From: Tritrichomonas musculus
Taxonomy: Eukaryota; Parabasalia; Tritrichomonadida; Tritrichomonadidae
Reading direction: 5' to 3'
NCBI GenBank assembly: GCA_039105265.1
Contig: JAPFFF010000113.1
Location: 1-50,070, forward strand
Length of the DNA: 50,070 nt
Translations under genes and position numbers: made by a program
Shown here: positions 41,401-49,989 of the stretch, piece after piece
Layout: each line of letters starts with the position of its first letter
Position numbering within the stretch: the stretch's first letter is position 1
The notes under the pieces: model-generated
Told to the model about the DNA's origin: nothing
The model's database searches: none
What the model saw: only the letters and a program-made list of their open reading frames with translations

Positions 41401-44204
41401 CAACTGAGTTCATCATCAAGTGGATCGAGTGGTTGTTTGAGCAATCCAAGCAGGTGTATCACGATAAGGTTCAATATATGAAATCCTTCATCAATCAACC
41501 AGTTGACAATCTCAAAACCATTGATCGCAACCTGAATGTGATAACCGTATTTGGATTCAACTCGAGTAGATTCGATAGCAACCTATTCAAGGAGTATCTC
41601 AATTACAGTTCAGGAAGCAATTCCATTATCAAGCGAAATATGTTCTGGAGTGTTGAACCCAATAGCATCATTGGTACCACATCCTCATTGAAGCAGTTCA
41701 TATTGAAGTCACCCAAATACGACACCAAGTTGAGATTCATCGATGCACAATCATTTGTCGCAGGAGGTACATTACGACAATTCGGGGTTGATTTTGGGGG
41801 AGTTGAGAATAGCTCAAAGGGTGTGTTCCCATATGAAGCCATCAACACTGAGAACTACAATGAGGTCCTCTCAAAAGCAGAGCCATTTGAGTATGAGGCG
41901 TTCTATAGCTATCTCAACCAGAAGAATCCATTGACACCAGATGATTACAAGCTATATCTCGAGGATGCCAAAAATTATAAAACCCGATGGGACTACCTAC
42001 TTGCATACAATGATAATGATGTCGAGATGATGATCAAACCCATTGACAACCTGATTGCACTCAATGCGCAGTACAACGTGGACCTCATCTCAAACCTATC
42101 GCTAAGCAAGAATGCATCCTGTATCAAGTACGCACTCGCATATAAGGAATTTGAGGAAGAATTCCATTCTCCAAATGCCGAATACTCTATACAGAATCCC
42201 ATTAACGAATTCAAGCCAAATCTCAAGTGGTGGCGATTCAAATGCGAGAACTACTATAACCAGGATGTCAAATATAATCTAGCTCATAAGGACCACCTCA
42301 GGAATCTCGATAGATGTGTTTGCGAGGAGCAATTCGATAAGTTCATGGAGATGTACAACAATCCTGATACTGGCAAGTGCCATCTCTGTGGTGAGCACTT
42401 CACATGGACCAACAGACCTACTCTCGATAGAATCAATAATGATATCGGTCATGAACTCAGTAACTGTAAACTCGCTTGTGCGGAATGCAACAGACTTCGC
42501 AGTCGTGATGACCCCAATATAACCAAACTACGAATTCAGCTGAAGAAGTACTGCAAGATGATGCATCTCCCAACACTCATCAACGATGAACAGGAGTATT
42601 ACAGCTTACGGAACAACATCACTGGTGGTCTATCCAATGTCATGCACCGAGTCAACATCAAGGGTCATACCAAAATAAACCGTTTTAGATACAACGCCGT
42701 TGATCACAAGGTAATCTCATATGATACTCCTCATACGATGACTCACATTGTTGGAGTTGATTTCAATAGCTTATATCCATCAGCATTCAGTTCAACCAAA
42801 CATGATTTCAATCCATATCACAGAGGGGTTATGTATATGCCAGGTTCCATGATAGAGCGATTCGAGGTGTATAAGGATGGTACCAAAAATATGAACACCT
42901 ACAACTCATGTATGCATATCATCAACAGCCAGAAGCTCCGAAAGCATCCCAAATTCCTGTTCAAAGCGGAGGTCATGTTGAAATGCCCAATATCCAAAAT
43001 CAACTACTTCATCAATTTCCCACCTGTATTTCGCAATTTCGATATCACCAATGATGAGGCCACAATTGGTCCATATATGCACAACTACATGACTCGCAAT
43101 AAGCTTCCATCGGTTGACAAAACTGAACGGAAGCTGACCATGAGTGTTGATACAATGGGTACCTATCAGACATTCTCGAACTACTACCTCTGGTTCCTCC
43201 TCGACCATGGACTTGTCATCGAGGATATCAAGAGTCTCACCAAATACGAGGCTCATCGCGGATTCAACCCATTTGTTAGCGAGTTCATGAAACGCCGTCA
43301 GGATATCATATCGGGAGTTGCTAAGGGGAATGGCGCTGAAAGCGACTTGAGCGTAGCGAATGAGAAGTTCTACAAGATCAGCATGAATGGCTCATATGGG
43401 TACGATGGGATGAACACCGAGAAGTTCTCCAAAATCAAGATATGCTCACGCGATAAGACCTTCCAGAATATCATCTATGACAACTATGTCAGTGGCACCA
43501 AATTGAGTGATGACAACTATCTACTCCAGATGAACCCAAAGAGCTTCAAATGCACGACATGCCTTCAGGAATCATTCTGGACTCTAGATAATGCCAAATT
43601 CTGGTATCTCACATTCATATACGACTTCATGTACAAGTGCCTTGATGTGGAGCGATTCCATTTCATAGAGGGGGACACTGATAGTGCATATTTTGCAGTT
43701 GCTGGTGATGATACCAAGGGGTCCGATCAAGAGTTCAAATACATCATCAAGAATAGGGCATTCTATGATGAGAACATATATAAGTTCATGCCGAATCCCA
43801 ATATAAACACAATCGCTGATGAGAAGAAAATACTGGGTCTCTGCATTGAGAAATATGGTGAGAATATGATAGCGTTAGCCCCCAAGTGCTACACCATATT
43901 TAATAGTGGAGCTGTCACCAAGGCACTCAAACTCAAGGGGGTCTCCCTCAAGAAAAACCGTATTACAAGTGATGATTACAAGGACATCATCGACAATGGC
44001 GGTGTGAAGGTTGGCAAAAATATCAATCTGCAGATGGTGATGAATAACAAAATCCAGAGCAAAATCAGTGAGATGGCGATGTCCAAGATCACGGTAAACA
44101 AGAATGCTCTCACCGGGACTCACACCAAAATGATTGTCCTCGAGAACCAATCCTGTGCACCATTCATCCACGGACTCACATCAGGGGACTATATTATGCT
44201 CTAA
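38472..44204 (+). CDS. Giant protein-primed-type family B DNA polymerase with HNH domain (element C)
   Basis: The 1910-residue product has five parts. Residues 1-470: two copies of a 65-residue module (TVKNYINIVNNEFGGNIP near 15 and 205), Lys/Arg/Glu coiled coil with repeated ERKRLERDRLKQER, and three 50-residue repeats. Residues 700-880: an OTU-like segment (DNLCWYRFLAACL), then a zinc-finger-like CPKCGSY...H...C near 858. Exonuclease motifs: YDFETVE (928), FNSSRFDSN (1026) and YNDNDVEMM (1175). Residues about 1300-1345: an HNH nuclease-type domain, CHLCGEHF, DRINNDIGHELSNC and CAECNRLRS. Polymerase motifs: DFNSLYPSAF (1430), KISMNGSYGYDG (1635) and EGDTDSAYF (1733). Most element polymerases are 1000-1300 residues. 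Confidence 0.93.
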   Translation: MSNITNGHFGKIPTKTVKNYINIVNNEFGGNIPTNLTYVAQLSKLSRFLNEKSFVDRIGFDTRSALQESHFDTFFGQLRAEQEDEQLRAETEQRLRKLEDDRLEQERLKQKQELAEKERKRLERDRLKQERLAKEAEEQERKRLERDRLKQERLEQELAEKERKRLERDRLKQERERKRIAEERERELNRKITNGNFDKRYIPTETVKNYINIVNNEFGGNIPLTDKYIVELTKLSGFLNENSFITRTGFNPDGILEESHFDTFFGQLRDERAEQERLEQELLEQERAEQERLERKRAKRHAKKARKRERAEQERLEQERIERERAERLANDNDYFNKFNRADYKVDNPIDAFQHKNTRDKFKQKLVRERIEHERAERLAADNDYFNKFDRTDYKVDDPIDAFQHKNTRDKFKQKLVRERIERERAERLAADNDYFSKFNRDDYKINDPIDAFHRMNTQDEFQQQLDDERKVCSYFNKYYPEYLNRAEIQDILKNRSKVIKLAHIIDGSTNIDGIPKDPENNEIFEYLSEFGHEFKSKHTGFLMVNEPEDYDKAVEAWNKYNKYADNDYNEREDIDTYEPIYIYYFNSISTLNSIYDGLQQVYKREVKPFKIYFQLSGVFETSSAENDTFQYTAREINWNNYKSAIPIVVRDEQSLDIVKYYIESVLHSYETSTSSTKLILVGTVSFTVSRMVKVSGPIKDLPKEIKNNKFIITDNADDNLCWYRFLAACLDDHLVKPKSGCKPKSGCKTKHRTQAARKLLCEDHNIVYSTKPSQAAIDLLNNYPGTSIESMKASAEKHHLNVDIYEYLEDLKVYNLQDQWKYNEDNSFRKSALLFTQNRIIHIMYIKDAEKLTNIHICPKCGSYAHYGHHNMNRFKNHVDNCTGVFRKQFIPNREPLPYCPHILGNPVYEYCLAYNLKWKPNIYYITYDFETVEQPVNASIGSSTTINSRLIPLSVSSCVKSQSGCTTKHFSLRDSTEFIIKWIEWLFEQSKQVYHDKVQYMKSFINQPVDNLKTIDRNLNVITVFGFNSSRFDSNLFKEYLNYSSGSNSIIKRNMFWSVEPNSIIGTTSSLKQFILKSPKYDTKLRFIDAQSFVAGGTLRQFGVDFGGVENSSKGVFPYEAINTENYNEVLSKAEPFEYEAFYSYLNQKNPLTPDDYKLYLEDAKNYKTRWDYLLAYNDNDVEMMIKPIDNLIALNAQYNVDLISNLSLSKNASCIKYALAYKEFEEEFHSPNAEYSIQNPINEFKPNLKWWRFKCENYYNQDVKYNLAHKDHLRNLDRCVCEEQFDKFMEMYNNPDTGKCHLCGEHFTWTNRPTLDRINNDIGHELSNCKLACAECNRLRSRDDPNITKLRIQLKKYCKMMHLPTLINDEQEYYSLRNNITGGLSNVMHRVNIKGHTKINRFRYNAVDHKVISYDTPHTMTHIVGVDFNSLYPSAFSSTKHDFNPYHRGVMYMPGSMIERFEVYKDGTKNMNTYNSCMHIINSQKLRKHPKFLFKAEVMLKCPISKINYFINFPPVFRNFDITNDEATIGPYMHNYMTRNKLPSVDKTERKLTMSVDTMGTYQTFSNYYLWFLLDHGLVIEDIKSLTKYEAHRGFNPFVSEFMKRRQDIISGVAKGNGAESDLSVANEKFYKISMNGSYGYDGMNTEKFSKIKICSRDKTFQNIIYDNYVSGTKLSDDNYLLQMNPKSFKCTTCLQESFWTLDNAKFWYLTFIYDFMYKCLDVERFHFIEGDTDSAYFAVAGDDTKGSDQEFKYIIKNRAFYDENIYKFMPNPNINTIADEKKILGLCIEKYGENMIALAPKCYTIFNSGAVTKALKLKGVSLKKNRITSDDYKDIIDNGGVKVGKNINLQMVMNNKIQSKISEMAMSKITVNKNALTGTHTKMIVLENQSCAPFIHGLTSGDYIML
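38823..39020 (+). repeat. 66-bp repeats coding coiled coil in the C polymerase
   Basis: The string starting GAACGCAAACGGCTTGAGCG recurs at 38823, 38889 and 38955, 66 bp apart, coding ERKRLERDRLKQER three times. The copies are almost identical, so the expansion is recent. The product is a long charged helix. Confidence 0.85.
39425..39874 (+). repeat. Three 150-bp tandem repeats in the C polymerase gene
   Basis: Units start at 39425, 39575 and 39725, each beginning GGAACGTATTGAGC. They code about 50 residues each, with the core ERAERLAADNDYFNKF and DPIDAFQHKNTRDKFKQKL. The first two units are closest to each other and the third is more diverged at its end. The unit length keeps the frame. Confidence 0.9.
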
Positions 44205-44237
44205 ATTTGGGTGACAGCAAAATTGCTGCGACCTACA

Positions 44238-47200
44238 TTAGGCCTTAAACACAGCTAATGTGGATCCGTTGATGATACCAGTTATGATACCCACTGTCAT
44301 ACGATTTATTTTTGAGGTTATCGCGGTCTCACCAGTGAGTATCTTCAGTTTATTATCAGCGTTATCGATGAATACCTCATCCCCAATGGAATAGCATGAG
44401 GAGTCCTCGACCTTAACCATGTAATCCCCATGAGTGGCGAATGTGATACAACCATTGGCTTCATCGATTCTGACGCATATACCAACATACTCCTTCCAGG
44501 TACCAGTGGTCTTCACACTACATATACAATCAGTGGTGTCAGCTTCAGTGCTAGGTACCCATTTCGAATCCTCACGATGATATACCTTGCCGGTCATATA
44601 TACTGGGGCTCCAATGACGAAATCGGTGATGGTGTTAACCGATGACTCGATTGGGGAGTAGTGGGTGATGGTTGTGTTTGATTGTGCACCGTAAATAGCA
44701 GCCTTGAATGTTGCTAAATACTCTCGGGACATGATTTGTCTTGAATATAGTTGTCTAGCATCTAATAATTCCTGAGTAGTTGTCCAGGGATATCCAAATA
44801 TTGGGAAGCTATATGTAAGTGGACTTGATGTTATATCAACAGTGCCTTCATAATATAGTGGGAATTTGAAATTGTCGAAATACACAGTCCTCTGATGTAA
44901 TACTATTACTATGTTATGGGGATTTCCATCTGTATCACGGAATAACACCCTTATTTCACAACATAGTGCATATTCACTTACTATGTATTCCAGTTTAATC
45001 ACATTATCTACAAGTTTTAGATAACGAATTGATATATCCGAGGACCCCTCCTCAATTGGACTGCAATCAATGGCACACCTTTTTATTAGCTGCTCATCTG
45101 TAACAGCATTCGACTTCAATGCAAAGTTATCAGTCACATATTTCACCGAAGTAATCATATCATCGCTCACAGGTTGGTTGCTGATTAATGTGATAGATGC
45201 ATCATATATATTGGTCAGTGTATCGTCCGCGGCTCTCAATGAGACGACACGTGTACCTACACGAATATCTATTGATTCACCCCCAAAGGGGTTGAGAGCT
45301 GTCGCATCATCCCCGGTTGATTTGTATATGAGATTTGCACCCTTTCGACCAGAATACGTATATTCGGCTTCTTCATATGATGCATCTTCGGCATTTCGTT
45401 TGAACTTCACGATAATATTTTTGGTTGTTAATACCCTTCTGATATATTCATCTGGGATTACACAACCACTATCATTCTGCGCACATTGAATTGTGAATCG
45501 TTCTGGACTTTCATCAACAACATTCGAGTCTTTGATAAATGGTGATTCGATTTGTGCTCTAATGAAATTATATGCTATTGGATTATTATTTCTATGTGCT
45601 GCAATATATGATACATATACAATTTGTCCATCATCATGACGCCATATTATTCTATCAATGCGTTTGCCATTGCTATCATACCCGTCCATGCTATCAAAAG
45701 TGCTAGTAGAACCATTTGGTTTAAATACTACATCAATATGCATTATATCATCATCTTGATTATCACCCCAATTAACATCAAATACCAAATGAACTCCAGC
45801 ATTGGGTAGCTTAGGGGTAATATATACACCCTCAGATAATTTTGCTGGATATTCAATATTCAATTCAGTGCCATATAGTGCGGTACTCAGTGTAGATCCA
45901 TTAACCAAATCTGTGGGGATCTCAGGGATATCCGTTTTGAGAGCATACTCACCTAAGTTCGCAAGCTTCGCGTAAGACTGTAAGTCCTGCGCTTTAGCGT
46001 ACTCACCTAAGTTCGCAAGCTTCGCATACTTCCCATCAGCCACATCCTTGGTCTCATACTTATCTAATTCATATGCGAGCTCATCTTCATCGACGAACTT
46101 CTCATCAGCCTGGGCACTAGTATAATATGGTGTCAAGTCAACTGGTTCTGGGATATCTGTTTTGAGAGCATAAGTGTTCGACACATATCTAGCCGAATAA
46201 GCGTTTTTGTCGGTTGGTTCGACAGTTTTGGTAATTGAGCATGATAGTATTTCCGGTGTATCACCAGTTCCTGGATTGATTAATTCATGGGAGTTATACA
46301 GTATCCATAGACCAGAACTACTTCCGTCGATATGCAGTATCTGAGAGGGTAGATTATCATCATCGTCATTGTACGAATAGTCTGCGTGAACATAATGGGC
46401 CGTATAGTAACTGTCTGATGATACAATATCCAACCCATATTGCTCAATCAGTACATGATATGGGTCGTAATCCAAATCAAGAATTGTATTATTGGCGATT
46501 GTGAATTGAATAATTGTTTGCCCCTCAATAATCTCTGGGATATCGCCTTTCACTTGATCAATAATCTCTGGGAGGTCTTCTTTTCGAACATATTCTCTGG
46601 CACAAGAATCCAAAGCCGCTTGAAGACCTTCATTAGCCGCCATACTTGTTAAACACATTGATGCTTGAGCTGATAATGGTTTAACATCTTCAGCCATCAA
46701 TTTCTGAAACATTTCGTCTGGTAATTGATCTCTTATGTTCAATTGCAACTCACTATTTTTGAGAACTGTGGGTATCTCAGGGAGGTCCTGGGTCTTCACA
46801 TACTCACTTAGGTCCTGAGTCTTCGCGTACTCACTTAAGTTCGCAAGCTTCGCATATGGTTCCAAAGCAGTACTCAATGAATCACTCGTAACGATGTTCT
46901 CAGGGACCTCAGGTATTTCAGTAGATAGCGCACAGTTTTTGGCGATGTAATCACGTAATTCCCCAATGGCACCATCCACATCTTCACTAGATGCGTACTT
47001 CAGCATCTCCGTATTGAAATCCTCGGTTTTCACATAGTCGAATAGCTGGGTTTGCAAAGCATATGACTCAAGGTCCTTGGCTAAAGCATATTTTTCGAGT
47101 TGCTCACCAACTGTACTCGTAATGAGTTCCTTGATTTGCTCCTGGTTGGGACCAGTTATATTCGAGCCATTGGACCCAGAAGGTACTTCGCACTTGGCAT

Positions 47201-47294
47201 GGCACATGCATGCATACTTTTTGATGTACTCTATTAGTAACTCGTCAATAGTGGCTGCTTTTATTGAAAATCCACTCTGTTCTATACTAAACAT
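44238..47294 (-). CDS. Fibre-like protein (element C)
   Basis: The product has 1018 residues and is convergent with the polymerase. After a cysteine-containing start (CMCHAKC) come many short repeats of the type YAKLANLGEYAKTQDL and ALKTDIPEIPTDLVN, typical of trimeric tail-fibre stalks, then beta-rich domains (FDVNWGDNQDDDIMHID; YVGICVRIDEANGCITF). From about 44245 to 46560 the DNA is by eye some 90 percent identical to element A 6770-8520, apart from a stretch of about 400 bp near 44690-45110 present only here. It is divergent from the 47313 gene with 18 bp between starts. An attachment role is inferred. Confidence 0.75.
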   Translation of the reverse strand: MFSIEQSGFSIKAATIDELLIEYIKKYACMCHAKCEVPSGSNGSNITGPNQEQIKELITSTVGEQLEKYALAKDLESYALQTQLFDYVKTEDFNTEMLKYASSEDVDGAIGELRDYIAKNCALSTEIPEVPENIVTSDSLSTALEPYAKLANLSEYAKTQDLSEYVKTQDLPEIPTVLKNSELQLNIRDQLPDEMFQKLMAEDVKPLSAQASMCLTSMAANEGLQAALDSCAREYVRKEDLPEIIDQVKGDIPEIIEGQTIIQFTIANNTILDLDYDPYHVLIEQYGLDIVSSDSYYTAHYVHADYSYNDDDDNLPSQILHIDGSSSGLWILYNSHELINPGTGDTPEILSCSITKTVEPTDKNAYSARYVSNTYALKTDIPEPVDLTPYYTSAQADEKFVDEDELAYELDKYETKDVADGKYAKLANLGEYAKAQDLQSYAKLANLGEYALKTDIPEIPTDLVNGSTLSTALYGTELNIEYPAKLSEGVYITPKLPNAGVHLVFDVNWGDNQDDDIMHIDVVFKPNGSTSTFDSMDGYDSNGKRIDRIIWRHDDGQIVYVSYIAAHRNNNPIAYNFIRAQIESPFIKDSNVVDESPERFTIQCAQNDSGCVIPDEYIRRVLTTKNIIVKFKRNAEDASYEEAEYTYSGRKGANLIYKSTGDDATALNPFGGESIDIRVGTRVVSLRAADDTLTNIYDASITLISNQPVSDDMITSVKYVTDNFALKSNAVTDEQLIKRCAIDCSPIEEGSSDISIRYLKLVDNVIKLEYIVSEYALCCEIRVLFRDTDGNPHNIVIVLHQRTVYFDNFKFPLYYEGTVDITSSPLTYSFPIFGYPWTTTQELLDARQLYSRQIMSREYLATFKAAIYGAQSNTTITHYSPIESSVNTITDFVIGAPVYMTGKVYHREDSKWVPSTEADTTDCICSVKTTGTWKEYVGICVRIDEANGCITFATHGDYMVKVEDSSCYSIGDEVFIDNADNKLKILTGETAITSKINRMTVGIITGIINGSTLAVFKA

Positions 47295-47312
47295 TTACTA
47301 TAAAATAAAGGT
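47295..47312. promoter_or_regulatory. 18-bp divergent start region
   Basis: Only TTACTATAAAATAAAGGT-like AT-rich sequence separates the fibre start (47294) from the start at 47313. TATAAAATAAA could serve as a core promoter for one side. Element B has the same tight divergent layout at 17497-17515. Confidence 0.4.
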
Positions 47313-49988
47313 ATGATTACCGTAATTAATAGTGGAGTCAAGGACCCCACATACCGAGAGATTCTTAGGTGTATGGTACAAAAATGCAAAATACCAAATG
47401 CAATCGTCTATAATATAATAGCCGCCATCAATAGGCCAGATTTGTACACGGATGAGGTATCGCATAAGCTTGAAGATATGAAAAATGCATGGGAAAGCAC
47501 CAACATAAATGACCCAGATCAGTTTGCGAAATTGTATTGTAATTTACTTGTATATTCAGCATTCTTCGAAGATCTGGAGCAACATTTGAAACCCCCAGGA
47601 GATCCAAGCGAAGTCCCTAGCGAAGTCCCTAGCGAAGTCCCAAGCGAGGAACTCCAACAGGATATCCCCGAATTTGAGGAACCTATTGAGCTAGAATTTG
47701 AGGAGGAGGAGGAAGAAGGTGATATGAGTCCATTCCAAATACTCACACCCAATCGAATAGCTCGAATTAGTGTTGATATGGATGCACTTAAGACTCAAGA
47801 TATACTCCCCGAACAAATCCTTAATGTATTACCCAAATACTATCGCATTGCTGATGACCCCGATAAATATGCACCCCGCAAACTAAACCAAATTGAGATT
47901 CGAGAGGTACGAGATATGGTTGATAATATCATACGTAACTTGGATTCAATCGAGAAAAAGCAAGTCGATATCATTAGGTCTCCAAAAACCAATAAAGAGG
48001 TATCTAGTATACGGAAATGCATTACAACTGTTAAAACCTATGAAGATATCGAAGCTGAAATCAATAAGGAATTCTTACAATCCCTGACCAATTTGCCAGG
48101 TGAGAGTAATATGGGTAGACTTATGACTACATTCAACAAAACACTCAAACATGATTTGCAAGCACTTCGCAATTTCGGTGTTTTGGGTGAGGACTCATAT
48201 GATGGACTTACGGAATGCTATAATAGGGCTATCCATCCACAGTCTAGTGATGACCTTAAAACAAAAGATTTGGTAGCCTCATTACATGAATATATTTCTA
48301 GAGGTCAATATGAAGATACCCGTGATATATTAGATAAGCTCAATCTAGTAAATAAGCTTAATAGCAAATCGCATAAATCGAAACCCTCAGGAGATCCAAG
48401 CGAAGTTCCTAGCGAAGTCCCTAGCGAGATTCCATTAGGGGATATCCCTGGATCGGTACCCAAAGCGACATCCCAATTGATGACAAATATATCCCCTGAA
48501 ATCGAGTATACAAATAATAACATTTTTTCTTCACCTAAAGAAACTATGACAGAAGCACCATCCTTTATAGGATCTGATACACTTAACAATTTAAAGGGAC
48601 TCACGGTACCAGATGATGATGATATTGGTAATTGGGGTCATGATGAGAATACAGCATCATTCGTTGAAGATCTAACTCAAGAAAACCCATTTGACAATAC
48701 ACAATTATTATCCGAATACCGAGCTAAAAGACGTGGAACCACGGGAATCCGAAAAGGTAAAGGTTATGAACAAGTATCTGATGCAATGAATAAGTTAAAA
48801 ATACACAATTTATCAAAGGTTCGTGATACATCTAAATACAAACGTGACTTCCTCGACTTAATCATTAATGGGAACTATCGAATTAAATATATTCCAGATG
48901 CAGCTCGAAGAGATACTGCACATGAATACTGCAAGAATCATCTCGATGCTGATGGAATACCTTTATATAGATTACTACCACCAAACGCCGCAGACCCATT
49001 AGGCAATTCCATTACTGATCTTAATGGAGACCAGGTTGATGATATTGTCCTTGTTGATAAACGTGGCAGTCCAGCCATTATAAATGGATATCAACTCGTT
49101 CAAGCATCACCATATAAGAAGGCTTGGGCTGCAACATACTCGACAAAGCAAGCTCGTAAACAGAACCCATTTAATGCGTGGTTGGTTGATATGTTCCAGA
49201 AATCGCTTAATGATGTTAATTGGGAAACTGGTGAGTATAAGCTGGAGGCGAAGGAGGATATGAGTAATATGATGAATATTTATTCAAAGCTTGGATTACC
49301 TAAACCCAGAATAAGTAAACGATTAACACCAAATTCATATTGGGCATCTGTGTTCTCCCATTTATGGCATTTCTTTTGGAATCAGTACTATAAGCCTGTT
49401 GGTCCACTCAGGAAATTAACAGATTATCTCACTAGTACTAATGCAATGTTTGCTGTGCTATATGATCAACCAGCTCTAAAGGCTATTGAAGCTAGTAAGG
49501 GCCGGAAGATAGCTTATACAGATTGGCTCCTTTATAAGAAGGTCAATTCCGGGCAATATAATGTAGAAGTTGGTAGAAAACTTCAAGCTGATACTCAGGA
49601 CATCATTAGTAAGCATATTAATTTCACTACTAATGAAGCAATGGTTGCAGAGGAAAACTGGGATGAACGTTTCAAATTCATCATGAACAGACTCGTTTAT
49701 GTTGTATTCATAAATGGTATAAAGGTAGACCCTTCTAAAGCGTCAAATCAAGGGTTGTTGCAAAAGTTATATAATACTGCTGTTTATGGAGACAAGAAGC
49801 GTTTGAAGGCTAATCGAGATCAGTACAAAAATAATCTCATCCAATTCCTGGATACTGATCTTTATAAGAATAGGGGATATGCTGAATACAAGGAGTCTAA
49901 AGCTCAATCAGCTGAAGCAGCTCGTGAAAATGCTGTAAATCAATACTTCATAGACGAATATGCACCAGCAAAAGAAGCAGAAGAATAA
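47313..49988 (+). CDS. Large unknown protein with PSEV repeats (element C)
   Basis: The product has 891 residues and I do not recognise it. A helical N-terminal domain (about 95 residues) ends in GDPSEVPSEVPSEVPSEE and an acidic run (EFEEEEEEGD). A helical middle follows. A second linker near residue 360 has the same GDPSEVPSEVPSE motif. The C-terminal 400 residues look globular (IPDAARRDTAHEYCKNHLDA; YWASVFSHLWHFFWNQYYKP) and end in a Lys/Ala/Glu helix. No membrane segment stands out apart from the Trp-rich stretch. Its divergent pairing with the fibre gene hints at a structural or assembly role. Confidence 0.6.
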   Translation: MITVINSGVKDPTYREILRCMVQKCKIPNAIVYNIIAAINRPDLYTDEVSHKLEDMKNAWESTNINDPDQFAKLYCNLLVYSAFFEDLEQHLKPPGDPSEVPSEVPSEVPSEELQQDIPEFEEPIELEFEEEEEEGDMSPFQILTPNRIARISVDMDALKTQDILPEQILNVLPKYYRIADDPDKYAPRKLNQIEIREVRDMVDNIIRNLDSIEKKQVDIIRSPKTNKEVSSIRKCITTVKTYEDIEAEINKEFLQSLTNLPGESNMGRLMTTFNKTLKHDLQALRNFGVLGEDSYDGLTECYNRAIHPQSSDDLKTKDLVASLHEYISRGQYEDTRDILDKLNLVNKLNSKSHKSKPSGDPSEVPSEVPSEIPLGDIPGSVPKATSQLMTNISPEIEYTNNNIFSSPKETMTEAPSFIGSDTLNNLKGLTVPDDDDIGNWGHDENTASFVEDLTQENPFDNTQLLSEYRAKRRGTTGIRKGKGYEQVSDAMNKLKIHNLSKVRDTSKYKRDFLDLIINGNYRIKYIPDAARRDTAHEYCKNHLDADGIPLYRLLPPNAADPLGNSITDLNGDQVDDIVLVDKRGSPAIINGYQLVQASPYKKAWAATYSTKQARKQNPFNAWLVDMFQKSLNDVNWETGEYKLEAKEDMSNMMNIYSKLGLPKPRISKRLTPNSYWASVFSHLWHFFWNQYYKPVGPLRKLTDYLTSTNAMFAVLYDQPALKAIEASKGRKIAYTDWLLYKKVNSGQYNVEVGRKLQADTQDIISKHINFTTNEAMVAEENWDERFKFIMNRLVYVVFINGIKVDPSKASNQGLLQKLYNTAVYGDKKRLKANRDQYKNNLIQFLDTDLYKNRGYAEYKESKAQSAEAARENAVNQYFIDEYAPAKEAEE

Positions 49989-49989
49989 A

